From: a bacterium
GTDB lineage: Bacteria > Hydrothermota > Tepidihabitantia > SM23-42 > JAOAFX01
Length of the DNA: 64,000 nt
Assembly: GCA_036382775.1 (NCBI GenBank)
Contig: DASVHD010000007.1
Location: 1-64,000, forward strand
Reading direction: 5' to 3'
The position numbers and the translations under genes were made by a program. Below, piece by piece: positions 54,946 through 63,097 of the stretch. The notes beneath the pieces are model-generated. The model did not search any database, was not told the DNA's origin, and saw only the letters and a list, made by a program, of their open reading frames with translations. Every line of letters starts with the position of its first letter. Within the stretch, counting starts at the first letter, position 1.

Positions 54946-57900
54946 CGATAAAACTCCATATTGATAAAACGCCGGTCGAGATCGAAAAGGGGAAAACGAT
55001 CCTTGAGGCAGTAAAAAAGCTGAATATCGATATCCCGACGCTGTGCTATCATAAGGCATTGAGTCCCTACGGCGCATGCAGATTATGCGTGGTGGAGATC
55101 AACAGGGCCGGCAGGAAGACCATCCAGGCTTCGTGCCTGTATCCGGCTGACAACGATATCGAGGTCGTCACCAATTCGCCCGAATTGCAGAATATCAGGC
55201 GCACGATGATCGGTCTGATCATGGCGCGAGCTCCGAAATCACAACAGATCATTGACGTGGCGCGGAAATTGGGAGTACAGGAGAGCCCGTATCATATCAA
55301 AGACGAAGATTGCATGCTCTGCGGTCTTTGTATCCGCATGTGCAAGGAACGAATGGACCGAAGCGCGATCGGTTTTTCAAAACGCGGCGATAAAAGGAAG
55401 ATCGCGCCACCTTTCGAGGTGAACTCAAGGACCTGCATGGTGTGCGGCGCATGTTACGCGGTATGCCCAACAGCCAATGAACGGTTGAAGAAGATCAGCG
55501 ACAAGCCGTCGAGATCGATCCTCGATGAGTTCGATGAAAGACTCAGGCCAAGGCCGGTTATAAGGATACCATTTCCCCAGGCGGTTCCCAATCTCGCAAT
55601 AATCGATAAAGAAAAATGCATTCATTTCCTGACCGACAAATGCAAGGTCTGCGAGGAGTTCTGCGAGGCCAAGGCGATCAAGTATGACCAGCAGGAAGAG
55701 GTCATGGACCTGAACGTCGGTTCCATTGTTCTGGCTCCTGGTTTCGATGAATTCGACGCCAAAAGAAAGAGCGAGTATGGTTATGGCCGCCATGACAACG
55801 TGGTGACCTCAATGGAGTTCGAACGCATCCTCTCGGCTTCTGGTCCTTTCCAGGGTCATATCAAGAGACCGGGCGATCTCAAGGAACCGCAGAGGATCGC
55901 GTTTATTCAATGCGTCGGTTCCCGCGACCCGCAGGCAGGCGCGAGCTACTGTTCTTCGGTATGCTGTACCTACGCGATCAAGGAGTCGATCATCGCCAAG
56001 GAACACGCCAAAGGAGGACTGGATACGACGATCTTCTACATGGATATAAGGACCTTTGGCAAGGGTTTCGAGAGTTATTACCAACGGGCAGAAAAAGAGT
56101 ACGGCGTGCGGTTCGTGCGGGCCGGGGTCTCGAAGATCGACCAGGATCCGGTCACCAGAAACGTTATCATCCATTACGAGAGCGAACAGGGTGAAATAAA
56201 AGAGGAAGAGTTCGATATGGCGGTGCTGTCGGTCGGATTGGTCCCTAAGGATGACATGAAGGCACTTTCGAAAAAACTGCGCGTTAACCTGAACGAGCAT
56301 GGATTCTGCAAGACCAGCGAATTCCTGCCCGTCGACACGATCCGGGACGGTATCTATGTCTGCGGCGCGTTCGCAGGTCCCAAGGACATTCCTGAGACCG
56401 TGACGCAGGCGTCGGCGGCTGCAGGTGAAGCGATGACAAATCTAGCCAGCGTCAGAAACACACTTGTGTCAAAGAAACAGTACGCCAAGGAGCTTGATGT
56501 CAGCGCACAGGAGCCGCGGATCGGCGCTTTCATCTGCCACTGCGGTATTAATATCGGCGGTTACGTTGATGTCAAAGCGGTCATGGAATATGCCAAAACC
56601 CTGCCCGGTGTCGTCTATGTGGAGAACAATCTCTACACCTGTTCTCAGGATACCCAGAAAAAAATGGTAGAGATGATAAAAGAGCATCAGCTGAACCGGG
56701 TGGTCGTAGCATCATGCACACCGCGGACACACGAGCCGCTGTTCCGGGAAACGATCCGGGAAGCAGGGTTGAATCCCTATTTGTTCGAGATGGCGAATAT
56801 CCGTGACCAGTGTTCCTGGATCCACATGCAGGAACCAGCCGAGGCGACGGTCAAGGCAAAGGACCTGGTGCGGATGGCTGTCGCCAAAGCACGCCTTTTA
56901 ACGACGCTCAAGCGTGTCGAGCTCGATGTCACGCAAAAGGCGTTGGTGATTGGCGGCGGCGCGACCGGTATGGTATCGGCTTTGACCCTGGCGGATCAGG
57001 GTTTTGAGGTTTTCCTCGTAGAGCGCGAGCCTGACCTGGGCGGTCACATGCGGCACATTTACCACACGATCGAAGGCCGGAATGTCGCTGGTTATCTCGA
57101 CCGTCTCACCGCGAACGTAAAAGCCCACAAGCATATCAAACTGTTCACCAGGGCTGAGGTCGAATCGCTTAAAGGGTTCGTCGGCAACTACGAATCCCGG
57201 ATAAAAAGGGCCGATGGCGGCGTGGAAACAGTGGTCCACGGCGTGGTCATCGTAGCTACGGGGGCGGATGAACACATCACCACCGAGTACATGTACGGGT
57301 CTAATGAGCGGGTGGTTACCCAGCGGGAGTTCGAAAAACTGCTGAACGATCCGGCGGCACTGGAAAAAAAGAATGCCAAAAACATCGTCATGATCCAGTG
57401 CGTTGGGTCCCGTGACGACAAACACGAATACTGCAGCCGGATCTGCTGCTTCCAGGCCGTAAAAAATGCCCTGCACATGCTGGAGCAGGACCCGCAGGCA
57501 AATGTCTATGTTCTGTACCGCGACGTCAGGACCTACGGCCTGCGCGAGGACTATTACCGCAAGGCGCGCGAAGCCGGGGTCGTTTTTATCCGGTATGATG
57601 ATACGTCCAAACCGGTCCTTGAATCAAGCGGTGGAAAACTGCGTTTGACCGTCAACGAGCCGATCCTGCGCGAGACGATCGAGGTCATGCCCGACCTGAT
57701 CGTGCTGTCCGCGGGCATCGAGCCGCGCAAGGACAACGCCATACTTGCCAAAATGCTCAAAGTACCGCTGAACAGCGAAGGGTTCTTCCTGGAAGCGCAT
57801 GTTAAATTAAGACCTGTCGATTTCGCCACCGAAGGCGTTTTCGTGGCGGGAATGGCACACAGTCCGAAAGGGATTGACGAGGCGATAAGCCAGGCAAAGG

Positions 57901-58190
57901 CCGCCGCGGCACGGGCGACCACAATCATCGCGCATAAAAAATATTACGCGGAAGCGACCGTGTCATTCGTGAACGAGGACCTTTGCGCGGGCTGCGGCGT
58001 GTGCAGCGCTCTCTGTCCTTACGAAGCCATCGAGATAACGACTAAGGATGACAAACGGCTGTCCAAGGTAAATGAGGCGTTATGCAAGGGTTGCGGAACG
58101 TGCGTGGCCGCCTGTTCGTCCGGGGCCATGGGGCAGTACGGGTTCACCAAGCAACAGGTCATCGCGATGGTCGATGCGCTGAAAGAGTGA
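54942..58190 (+). CDS. Fusion: NuoG-type ferredoxin + C-terminal HdrA + complete second HdrA
   Basis: 1082 residues. Order: NuoG/HydA-type [2Fe-2S] domain (CYHKALSPYGACRLC), two [4Fe-4S] motifs (CMLCGLCIRMC, CMVCGACYAVCP), then HdrA from just where the upstream protein stops (IRIPFPQAVPNLAIIDKEKC, EYGYGRHDNVVTSMEFER, FIQCVGSRDPQAG, PKDIPETVTQASAAAGEA). Next a whole HdrA: FICHCGINIGGYVDVKAV, VVASCTPRTHEPLF, Rossmann VIGGGATGMVSALTLADQGF, second FIQCVGSRD-like block, and two terminal [4Fe-4S] motifs (CAGCGVCSALCP, CKGCGTCVAACS). Probable electron-bifurcating flavin hub. Confidence 0.9.
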   Translation: MTIKLHIDKTPVEIEKGKTILEAVKKLNIDIPTLCYHKALSPYGACRLCVVEINRAGRKTIQASCLYPADNDIEVVTNSPELQNIRRTMIGLIMARAPKSQQIIDVARKLGVQESPYHIKDEDCMLCGLCIRMCKERMDRSAIGFSKRGDKRKIAPPFEVNSRTCMVCGACYAVCPTANERLKKISDKPSRSILDEFDERLRPRPVIRIPFPQAVPNLAIIDKEKCIHFLTDKCKVCEEFCEAKAIKYDQQEEVMDLNVGSIVLAPGFDEFDAKRKSEYGYGRHDNVVTSMEFERILSASGPFQGHIKRPGDLKEPQRIAFIQCVGSRDPQAGASYCSSVCCTYAIKESIIAKEHAKGGLDTTIFYMDIRTFGKGFESYYQRAEKEYGVRFVRAGVSKIDQDPVTRNVIIHYESEQGEIKEEEFDMAVLSVGLVPKDDMKALSKKLRVNLNEHGFCKTSEFLPVDTIRDGIYVCGAFAGPKDIPETVTQASAAAGEAMTNLASVRNTLVSKKQYAKELDVSAQEPRIGAFICHCGINIGGYVDVKAVMEYAKTLPGVVYVENNLYTCSQDTQKKMVEMIKEHQLNRVVVASCTPRTHEPLFRETIREAGLNPYLFEMANIRDQCSWIHMQEPAEATVKAKDLVRMAVAKARLLTTLKRVELDVTQKALVIGGGATGMVSALTLADQGFEVFLVEREPDLGGHMRHIYHTIEGRNVAGYLDRLTANVKAHKHIKLFTRAEVESLKGFVGNYESRIKRADGGVETVVHGVVIVATGADEHITTEYMYGSNERVVTQREFEKLLNDPAALEKKNAKNIVMIQCVGSRDDKHEYCSRICCFQAVKNALHMLEQDPQANVYVLYRDVRTYGLREDYYRKAREAGVVFIRYDDTSKPVLESSGGKLRLTVNEPILRETIEVMPDLIVLSAGIEPRKDNAILAKMLKVPLNSEGFFLEAHVKLRPVDFATEGVFVAGMAHSPKGIDEAISQAKAAAARATTIIAHKKYYAEATVSFVNEDLCAGCGVCSALCPYEAIEITTKDDKRLSKVNEALCKGCGTCVAACSSGAMGQYGFTKQQVIAMVDALKE

Positions 58191-58198
58191 GGTGCGTG

Positions 58199-58603
58199 AT
58201 GAGCGAGTTCAAACCCAAAGTGGTTGTTTTCTGCTGCAACTGGTGCTCTTACGCGGGCGCTGACCTGGCGGGCGTGTCGCGTTTGCAGATGCATCCGAAT
58301 TTCAGGATCATCCGGACCATGTGTTCGGGGCGGATCGAACCAGAGTTCGTTCTGCGCGCTTTCAAGAATGGTGCCGACGGGGTATTGCTGACCGGCTGCC
58401 ATCCTGGCGATTGTCATTATATTTCTGGGAACTACAAAGCATTGCGCCGGTATCAGGGAATGAAGGTCCTGCTGAAGGAATTCGGCATCAACGAGAACCG
58501 GTTCAGGCTGGAATGGGTCTCGGCCGGCGAAGGCATCAAATTCCAACAGGTCATAAACGACTTTATTGATGAAGTCCAGCGGTTGGGCCCGCGGCAGCAA
58601 TAA
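58199..58603 (+). CDS. mvhD: MvhD/FrhD-like [2Fe-2S] electron-transfer subunit
   Basis: 134 residues. Cys-rich motif FCCNWCSYAGADLAG, then RTMCSGRIEPEFVL and LLTGCHPGDCHYISGN, all typical of the delta subunit that links HdrA to hydrogenase or other electron donors. It ends the sigma-54 operon. Start ATG after gaggtgcgtg; 8 bp behind the HdrA fusion. Confidence 0.93.
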   Translation: MSEFKPKVVVFCCNWCSYAGADLAGVSRLQMHPNFRIIRTMCSGRIEPEFVLRAFKNGADGVLLTGCHPGDCHYISGNYKALRRYQGMKVLLKEFGINENRFRLEWVSAGEGIKFQQVINDFIDEVQRLGPRQQ

Positions 58604-58690
58604 TACCCCTGAACGTTCTCACCGGAACGGGCACTGCGGCGAGGCCAATCGTAAAAACATTGAACAACTATGATCCGGATTGAGATTTTA

Positions 58691-58718
58691 TTGACATAAT
58701 CGCCGATCTATATATACT
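58691..58718 (+). promoter_or_regulatory. Promoter of a short non-coding unit
   Basis: TTGACA (58691-58696), 16-nt spacer, TATACT (58713-58718). Predicted start near 58725, reading into the tRNA-like segment at 58745 and ending at the terminator at 58844. Confidence 0.7.
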
Positions 58719-58724
58719 TGAATT

Positions 58725-58844
58725 GATTTATTGATTTTAGGTCTGCGCCTATAGCTCAATCCGCCACAAAGTATGGCGCATAGAGCAACGGATTTCAAAA
58801 GCTGCGGCGGCATTACACGTTACTTGACCACCGCCGCGTTTTTT
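58725..58844 (+). ncRNA. tRNA-Arg-like 5' half in its own transcription unit
   Basis: From 58745 the sequence reads like the 5' half of a tRNA, most like tRNA-Arg: gcgccta (acceptor), ta, gctc (D-stem), D-loop, gagc, a, acgga (anticodon stem), tttcaaa (loop). Two departures: the D-loop holds about 19 extra bases (ccgccacaaagtatggcgc), and after the anticodon loop the stem is not closed and no T-arm or 3' acceptor strand follows. The tgcgcc / ggcgca pair could form an alternative hairpin. Either a decayed tRNA or a regulatory RNA built from one. Confidence 0.45.
58804..58844 (+). terminator. Intrinsic terminator of the non-coding unit
   Basis: Stem gcggcgg (58804-58810) / ccgccgc (58831-58837), 20-nt loop, then gtttttt (T-run 58839-58844). 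The 3' arm overlaps the promoter proposed for the histidine kinase. Confidence 0.75.
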
Positions 58845-58851
58845 ATACAAT
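58824..58851 (+). promoter_or_regulatory. Promoter of the sensor kinase, overlapping the terminator
   Basis: TTGACC (58824-58829), 16-nt spacer, TACAAT (58846-58851), 13 nt to the ATG at 58865. The -35 lies in the terminator loop and the spacer contains its 3' arm and T-run. Confidence 0.5.
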
Positions 58852-58864
58852 ATAACGACCGAAC

Positions 58865-60775
58865 ATGATAAAGATCTCCCTGAGGACAAAACTGCTGGTC
58901 AGCCTGGTGTCGGTGATTCTGATCAGCGGGGTGATCAGCACCGTCGCCGGCGTCAGGTTGATCGGCAACGATATCATCAAACAGGCGCAGGACAAGGTCA
59001 GGACCGACCTTAATTCAGCGCGTGAGATATACAATGAACTGCTAAAAGACGCCAAGAATATCACCCGGTTCACGTCAACACGCGTGTTGGTGCGAGATGC
59101 GGTCGTGAAAAATGATCGGCAGTACCTGGTCAATGTCCTTGCCCAGGTGCTGAAGAGCGAGAACCTCGACATCCTTATCGCTCTGGACGCCGGGGGACGC
59201 GTGATTACCCGGGCGAATAACCCGTCGGTTTACGGCGATGACCTGTCGTCCAATGCCTTGCTGCAGCGCGTTATTAATGACCGGCTGTCGACCGCGACCA
59301 CGATCCTGTTGGCCGAGAACCAGCTGCAGCGCGAGGGCGACGCGCTGGTCAGACAGGCAGCCATCGAGATTCTGCACACACCGATGGCGAAATACCAGCG
59401 GACCGGCATCGAGAAGAACGGGATGGCGGTCGCAGCGGCAACGCCCGTGTTCGATGACGACCAGAGAATGGTGGGTATCATCTACGGCGCCAAATTGCTC
59501 AACCACAATTATGATCTGGTCGATCAGGTGAAGAACACGGTGTTCCAGGACGAGAAATACAAGGGTAAGGATATCGGCACAGCGACGATCTTTCAAGGCG
59601 ACTTGAGGATATCGACCAATGTCAAGAACGAGGACGGCAGCCGGGCGATCGGCACGCTTGTTTCCCAGAGCGTTTACGAAGCCGTGCTGGAAAGGGGAGA
59701 ACGCTGGATCGCGCGGGCATTCGTCGTCAATGACTGGTATATTACGGCTTACGAACCGATCCGGGATATAAACAATAATGTGACGGGGATTCTCTATGTC
59801 GGGATCCTTGAGCAGAAGTACACGGACATGCGAAACAATGTGATCCTGACGTTCCTCGGGATAACCCTGCTGGGCATGGTCGTGGTCTTTTTCATATCCT
59901 TCATGATCGCACAGGGGATCGTGAGGCCGGTCGCGAGACTGGCGACCGCCGCCCATCATATCGCCGATGGCGATTTTTCCTACTCGACCAACATCCAGTC
60001 CAGCGATGAGATCGGCGAACTGGGTAAAGTCTTCAATTTCATGGTGACCTCGATCAGCGAGCGGGACGCCCAGATCAGGGAACTGGCGCAGCTAAAGATC
60101 GCGGAAGCAGAACGGCTGGCCATGATCGGTCAGCTGGCTGCCGGCGTCGCGCATGAAATAAATAACCCGCTGACGGGTATCATCCTGTACTGCGATCTGG
60201 TCCTGCGGTCGCTACCCAAGGGTGATCCGAAGCGGACGAACCTGGAAAAGATCAACGCCGAAGCGCTGCGATGCAAGAATATCGTCAGGGGTTTGCTCGA
60301 CTTCGCGCGCCAGAAAAAACCCGAGATCAAGGATTGTTCGGTCAACCAGTTGCTGGAAGCTTCTCTGTCCCTGATCAAGAGCCAGGCGCTTTTTCTTAAC
60401 ATCACGATCGACAGGATACTGGATGAGACGCTGCCCATGGTCAAGGTCGATCCTTCGCAGATCCAGCAGGTCTTCATGAACATTATAATCAATGCTGGGG
60501 AGGCAATGGAAGGGAAGGGCGAGCTGTCCGTGAGGACCGCGCTTTCGAAAGACAGAAAATTCGTGGAGGTCACGTTCGCCGACACGGGACCGGGCATAAA
60601 AGAAGAGAACATCAAGAAAATATTCGAGCCGTTCTTTACGACCAAGGAAGCGACCCATGGCGTGGGACTCGGCTTGAGCATAAGCCATCGCATCATCGAG
60701 GATAATGGCGGAAAGATATCGGTTACGAGTGAGATCGGCAAGGGAACGACTTTCGTGATCCGCCTGCCTTGCTGA
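58865..60775 (+). CDS. Membrane sensor histidine kinase (Cache-HAMP-HisKA-HATPase)
   Basis: 636 residues. First membrane helix (LLVSLVSVILISGVISTVAG), a large periplasmic Cache-like sensor (about 32-325, with VFDDDQRMVGIIYG and NDWYITAYEPI), second helix (ILTFLGITLLGMVVVFFISF), HAMP (IAQGIVRPVARLATAAHHIA), dimerisation helix with phospho-His in AAGVAHEINNPLTGI, and HATPase boxes (NIIINAGEAM, DTGPGIKEEN, GVGLGLSISHRI). The HEINNPL type commonly pairs with NtrC regulators, so the regulator at 45596 is the obvious candidate partner. Signal unknown. Confidence 0.92.
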   Translation: MIKISLRTKLLVSLVSVILISGVISTVAGVRLIGNDIIKQAQDKVRTDLNSAREIYNELLKDAKNITRFTSTRVLVRDAVVKNDRQYLVNVLAQVLKSENLDILIALDAGGRVITRANNPSVYGDDLSSNALLQRVINDRLSTATTILLAENQLQREGDALVRQAAIEILHTPMAKYQRTGIEKNGMAVAAATPVFDDDQRMVGIIYGAKLLNHNYDLVDQVKNTVFQDEKYKGKDIGTATIFQGDLRISTNVKNEDGSRAIGTLVSQSVYEAVLERGERWIARAFVVNDWYITAYEPIRDINNNVTGILYVGILEQKYTDMRNNVILTFLGITLLGMVVVFFISFMIAQGIVRPVARLATAAHHIADGDFSYSTNIQSSDEIGELGKVFNFMVTSISERDAQIRELAQLKIAEAERLAMIGQLAAGVAHEINNPLTGIILYCDLVLRSLPKGDPKRTNLEKINAEALRCKNIVRGLLDFARQKKPEIKDCSVNQLLEASLSLIKSQALFLNITIDRILDETLPMVKVDPSQIQQVFMNIIINAGEAMEGKGELSVRTALSKDRKFVEVTFADTGPGIKEENIKKIFEPFFTTKEATHGVGLGLSISHRIIEDNGGKISVTSEIGKGTTFVIRLPC

Positions 60776-60806
60776 TGGCAATATTTATTTGGCAAGCCGC
60801 AATTAC

Positions 60807-60834
60807 TTGATTTTTTTTTTATTTCGGATATAAT
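60807..60834 (+). promoter_or_regulatory. Promoter of the second NuoE-NuoF operon
   Basis: TTGATT (60807-60812), 16-nt spacer of mostly T, TATAAT (60829-60834), 8 nt to the ATG at 60843. Predicted leaderless. Confidence 0.65.
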
Positions 60835-60842
60835 ATGGCCCT

Positions 60843-61289
60843 ATGGAAAAAGTCATTAAGATCCTGAAAAAATATCCGACCGGTCAGGCCAGTATCATAC
60901 AGATCCTGCAAGAGGTGCAAAGTGAATATAATTGCCTGCCCAAGGACGTATTGACCTATATCGCTCGAAGAGTGCATGTGCCTTTGAGCAAAATGTATGG
61001 AATCGCGACATTTTTTGCAGCTTTCAGCCTAGAACCACGAGGGCGGCATTGCCTGACCGTATGCATGGGAACGGCTTGCCACGTACGCGGGGCACCGGAA
61101 GTACTGCTCTGTTTGGAGGATAAGCTTGGTCTCGCGGTCGGTGAGACCAGCAAAGACCGTGAATATACACTGGAAACGGTAAATTGCCTGGGCGCGTGCG
61201 CGCTCGCGCCAATCGTAGTTGTGGACGGCAAATATCATGGCCAGGTTTCGGTACGAGCCGTGGATAAGATCGTCAAGGAAGTGAAGTGA
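60843..61289 (+). CDS. NuoE/HndA-like [2Fe-2S] subunit
   Basis: 148 residues. Thioredoxin-like [2Fe-2S] domain with Cys74, Cys79, Cys115 and Cys119 (CMGTAC and CLGAC), preceded by the helical part (YNCLPKDVLTYIARRVHVPL, GIATFFAAFSL). Passes electrons between the NuoF-like subunit and partners. Paralogue of the C-terminal domain of the protein at 50879. Overlaps nuoF by four bases (GTGA). Confidence 0.93.
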   Translation: MEKVIKILKKYPTGQASIIQILQEVQSEYNCLPKDVLTYIARRVHVPLSKMYGIATFFAAFSLEPRGRHCLTVCMGTACHVRGAPEVLLCLEDKLGLAVGETSKDREYTLETVNCLGACALAPIVVVDGKYHGQVSVRAVDKIVKEVK

Positions 61290-63097
61290 GAATTTATCGC
61301 CACCTGCTGGTCTGCGCCGGGACCGGCTGCGTAGCCTGCGGTTCATACGAAATAAGGTCGGCGCTTGTCGCGGAGATAGCGAAGCGGGGACTGCAGCGGG
61401 AGATTGAAGTCGTTGCGACCGGCTGCAATGGATTCTGCGAACGCGGTCCGATTATCGTAGTCCAGCCCGATGACATATTTTATCAGCATGTTTCTGTCAG
61501 CGACATACCGCACCTCGTCGAAGAACATTTCATCAACCATTGTCCGGTAACAAGGTTGATGTACATGCCGCCAGGCGGAAAGGAACCGGTTCCCAGGATG
61601 TCCGAAATCGGTTTCTTCAAGTATCAGCGTCTTTTCGTGCTGAGGAACCGCGGCCGGATCGATCCCGAGAACATCGAAGAATACATCGCTTTTGACGGTT
61701 ACTTTGCAATGGAAAAGGCGCTGACGAAGATGACCGCGCCGGAGATAATAAACGAGATCATTGCATCTGGTCTGAGGGGCCGGGGAGGAGCGGGTTTTCC
61801 TACCGGCCGGAAGTGGCAGATGTGCCGTGATTCCACCGGCGACCGCAAATATCTGATCTGCAACGGCGACGAGGGCGATCCGGGTGCCTTTATGGATAGA
61901 AGCGTCCTGGAGGCAGACCCACACTCGGTCATTGAAGGTATGATCATCGGCGCCAAGGCGATCGGCGCCCAGAAAGGGTATATCTACGTGCGGTCCGAAT
62001 ATCCGCTGGCGGTAAAAAGGATCATGCGGGCGATCGAACAAGCGGAAGAGGCTGGTTTGATCGGCAATGACATTCTGGGGACCGGTTTTGACTTTCACTT
62101 GGAAATCGTGAAGGGCGCCGGAGCTTTTGTATGCGGGGAAGAGACGGCACTCATGGCGACCATTGAAGGCAAGGTCGGAAGACCCCGACCGCGGCCTCCT
62201 TACCCGGTCATAAGCGGATTGTGGGGCAGGCCGACGAATATCAACAACGTCGAGACCTGGGCCAATGTGCCTCAGATCATATCAAAAGGCGCTGCGTGGT
62301 TCTCGGAGATCGGCACGGAAAAGAGCCGGGGAACCAAGATCTTCTCGTTAGTCGGCAAGATCAACAACACCGGATTGGTGGAAGTGCCAATGGGCATGAC
62401 GCTGAGATCGATCATTTACGATATCGGTGGCGGTATACCGCAAAACAAACAACTAAAGGCTGTTCAGACCGGCGGTCCATCAGGCGGGTGCATACCCCGG
62501 GAAATGATCGATCTGCCGATCGATTACGAAAGTCTGACCCAGGCCGGATCAATGATGGGTTCGGGCGGCATGATCGTAATGGACGAAGATACGTGCATGG
62601 TTGATATTGCCAAATATTTTCTGAATTTCACCCAGCAGGAATCATGCGGCAAATGCCCGCCCTGCCGTATAGGAGTAAAGCAAATGGTCAAGGTTCTGGA
62701 ACGGATCACCGAAGGCCGCGGACTTGCAACCGACGTTGATCAGCTTGTATCGATAGCAGCGAATATCAAGACGACTTCGCTGTGCGGTCTGGGTCAGACC
62801 GCACCTAACCCGGTACTTAACACGATCAATTATTTCCGCAACGAGTATGATGCGCACATCAATGACAAGCGCTGTCCCGCGCTAGTGTGTAAATTGCTAA
62901 TATCATACGTGATCGATAAGGAGCTGTGCACGGGCTGCGTCGCGTGTTCGAAGAGTTGTCCCAGCAAGGCGATCACCGGTAAACCAAAGGGAACTTATGT
63001 GATCGATCAAAAAAAATGCAATCGCTGCGGCATCTGTATCACGGTTTGTCCGTCGAAATTTGGCGCAGTCAAAAAGGTGACGCCGGCGGTAACGTGA
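61286..63097 (+). CDS. NuoF/HndC-like NADH-binding FMN subunit
   Basis: 603 residues, GTG start overlapping the upstream stop. N-terminal thioredoxin-like [2Fe-2S] domain with all four Cys (VCAGTGC; ATGCNGFC), NADH/FMN core ([29 protein letters not shown]), cluster motif ESCGKCPPCRIGV, and a C-terminal two-cluster ferredoxin (CTGCVACSKSCP, CNRCGICITVCP). This architecture is shared by soluble NAD-linked hydrogenases and formate dehydrogenases. Close paralogue of the NuoF part at 51745. GTGA overlap with the next gene. Confidence 0.94.
   Translation: MRIYRHLLVCAGTGCVACGSYEIRSALVAEIAKRGLQREIEVVATGCNGFCERGPIIVVQPDDIFYQHVSVSDIPHLVEEHFINHCPVTRLMYMPPGGKEPVPRMSEIGFFKYQRLFVLRNRGRIDPENIEEYIAFDGYFAMEKALTKMTAPEIINEIIASGLRGRGGAGFPTGRKWQMCRDSTGDRKYLICNGDEGDPGAFMDRSVLEADPHSVIEGMIIGAKAIGAQKGYIYVRSEYPLAVKRIMRAIEQAEEAGLIGNDILGTGFDFHLEIVKGAGAFVCGEETALMATIEGKVGRPRPRPPYPVISGLWGRPTNINNVETWANVPQIISKGAAWFSEIGTEKSRGTKIFSLVGKINNTGLVEVPMGMTLRSIIYDIGGGIPQNKQLKAVQTGGPSGGCIPREMIDLPIDYESLTQAGSMMGSGGMIVMDEDTCMVDIAKYFLNFTQQESCGKCPPCRIGVKQMVKVLERITEGRGLATDVDQLVSIAANIKTTSLCGLGQTAPNPVLNTINYFRNEYDAHINDKRCPALVCKLLISYVIDKELCTGCVACSKSCPSKAITGKPKGTYVIDQKKCNRCGICITVCPSKFGAVKKVTPAVT

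Noticed and set aside
58199-58603. Selenocysteine in the MvhD-like subunit
   Set aside because: All expected Cys positions are encoded as Cys codons and no in-frame TGA occurs.
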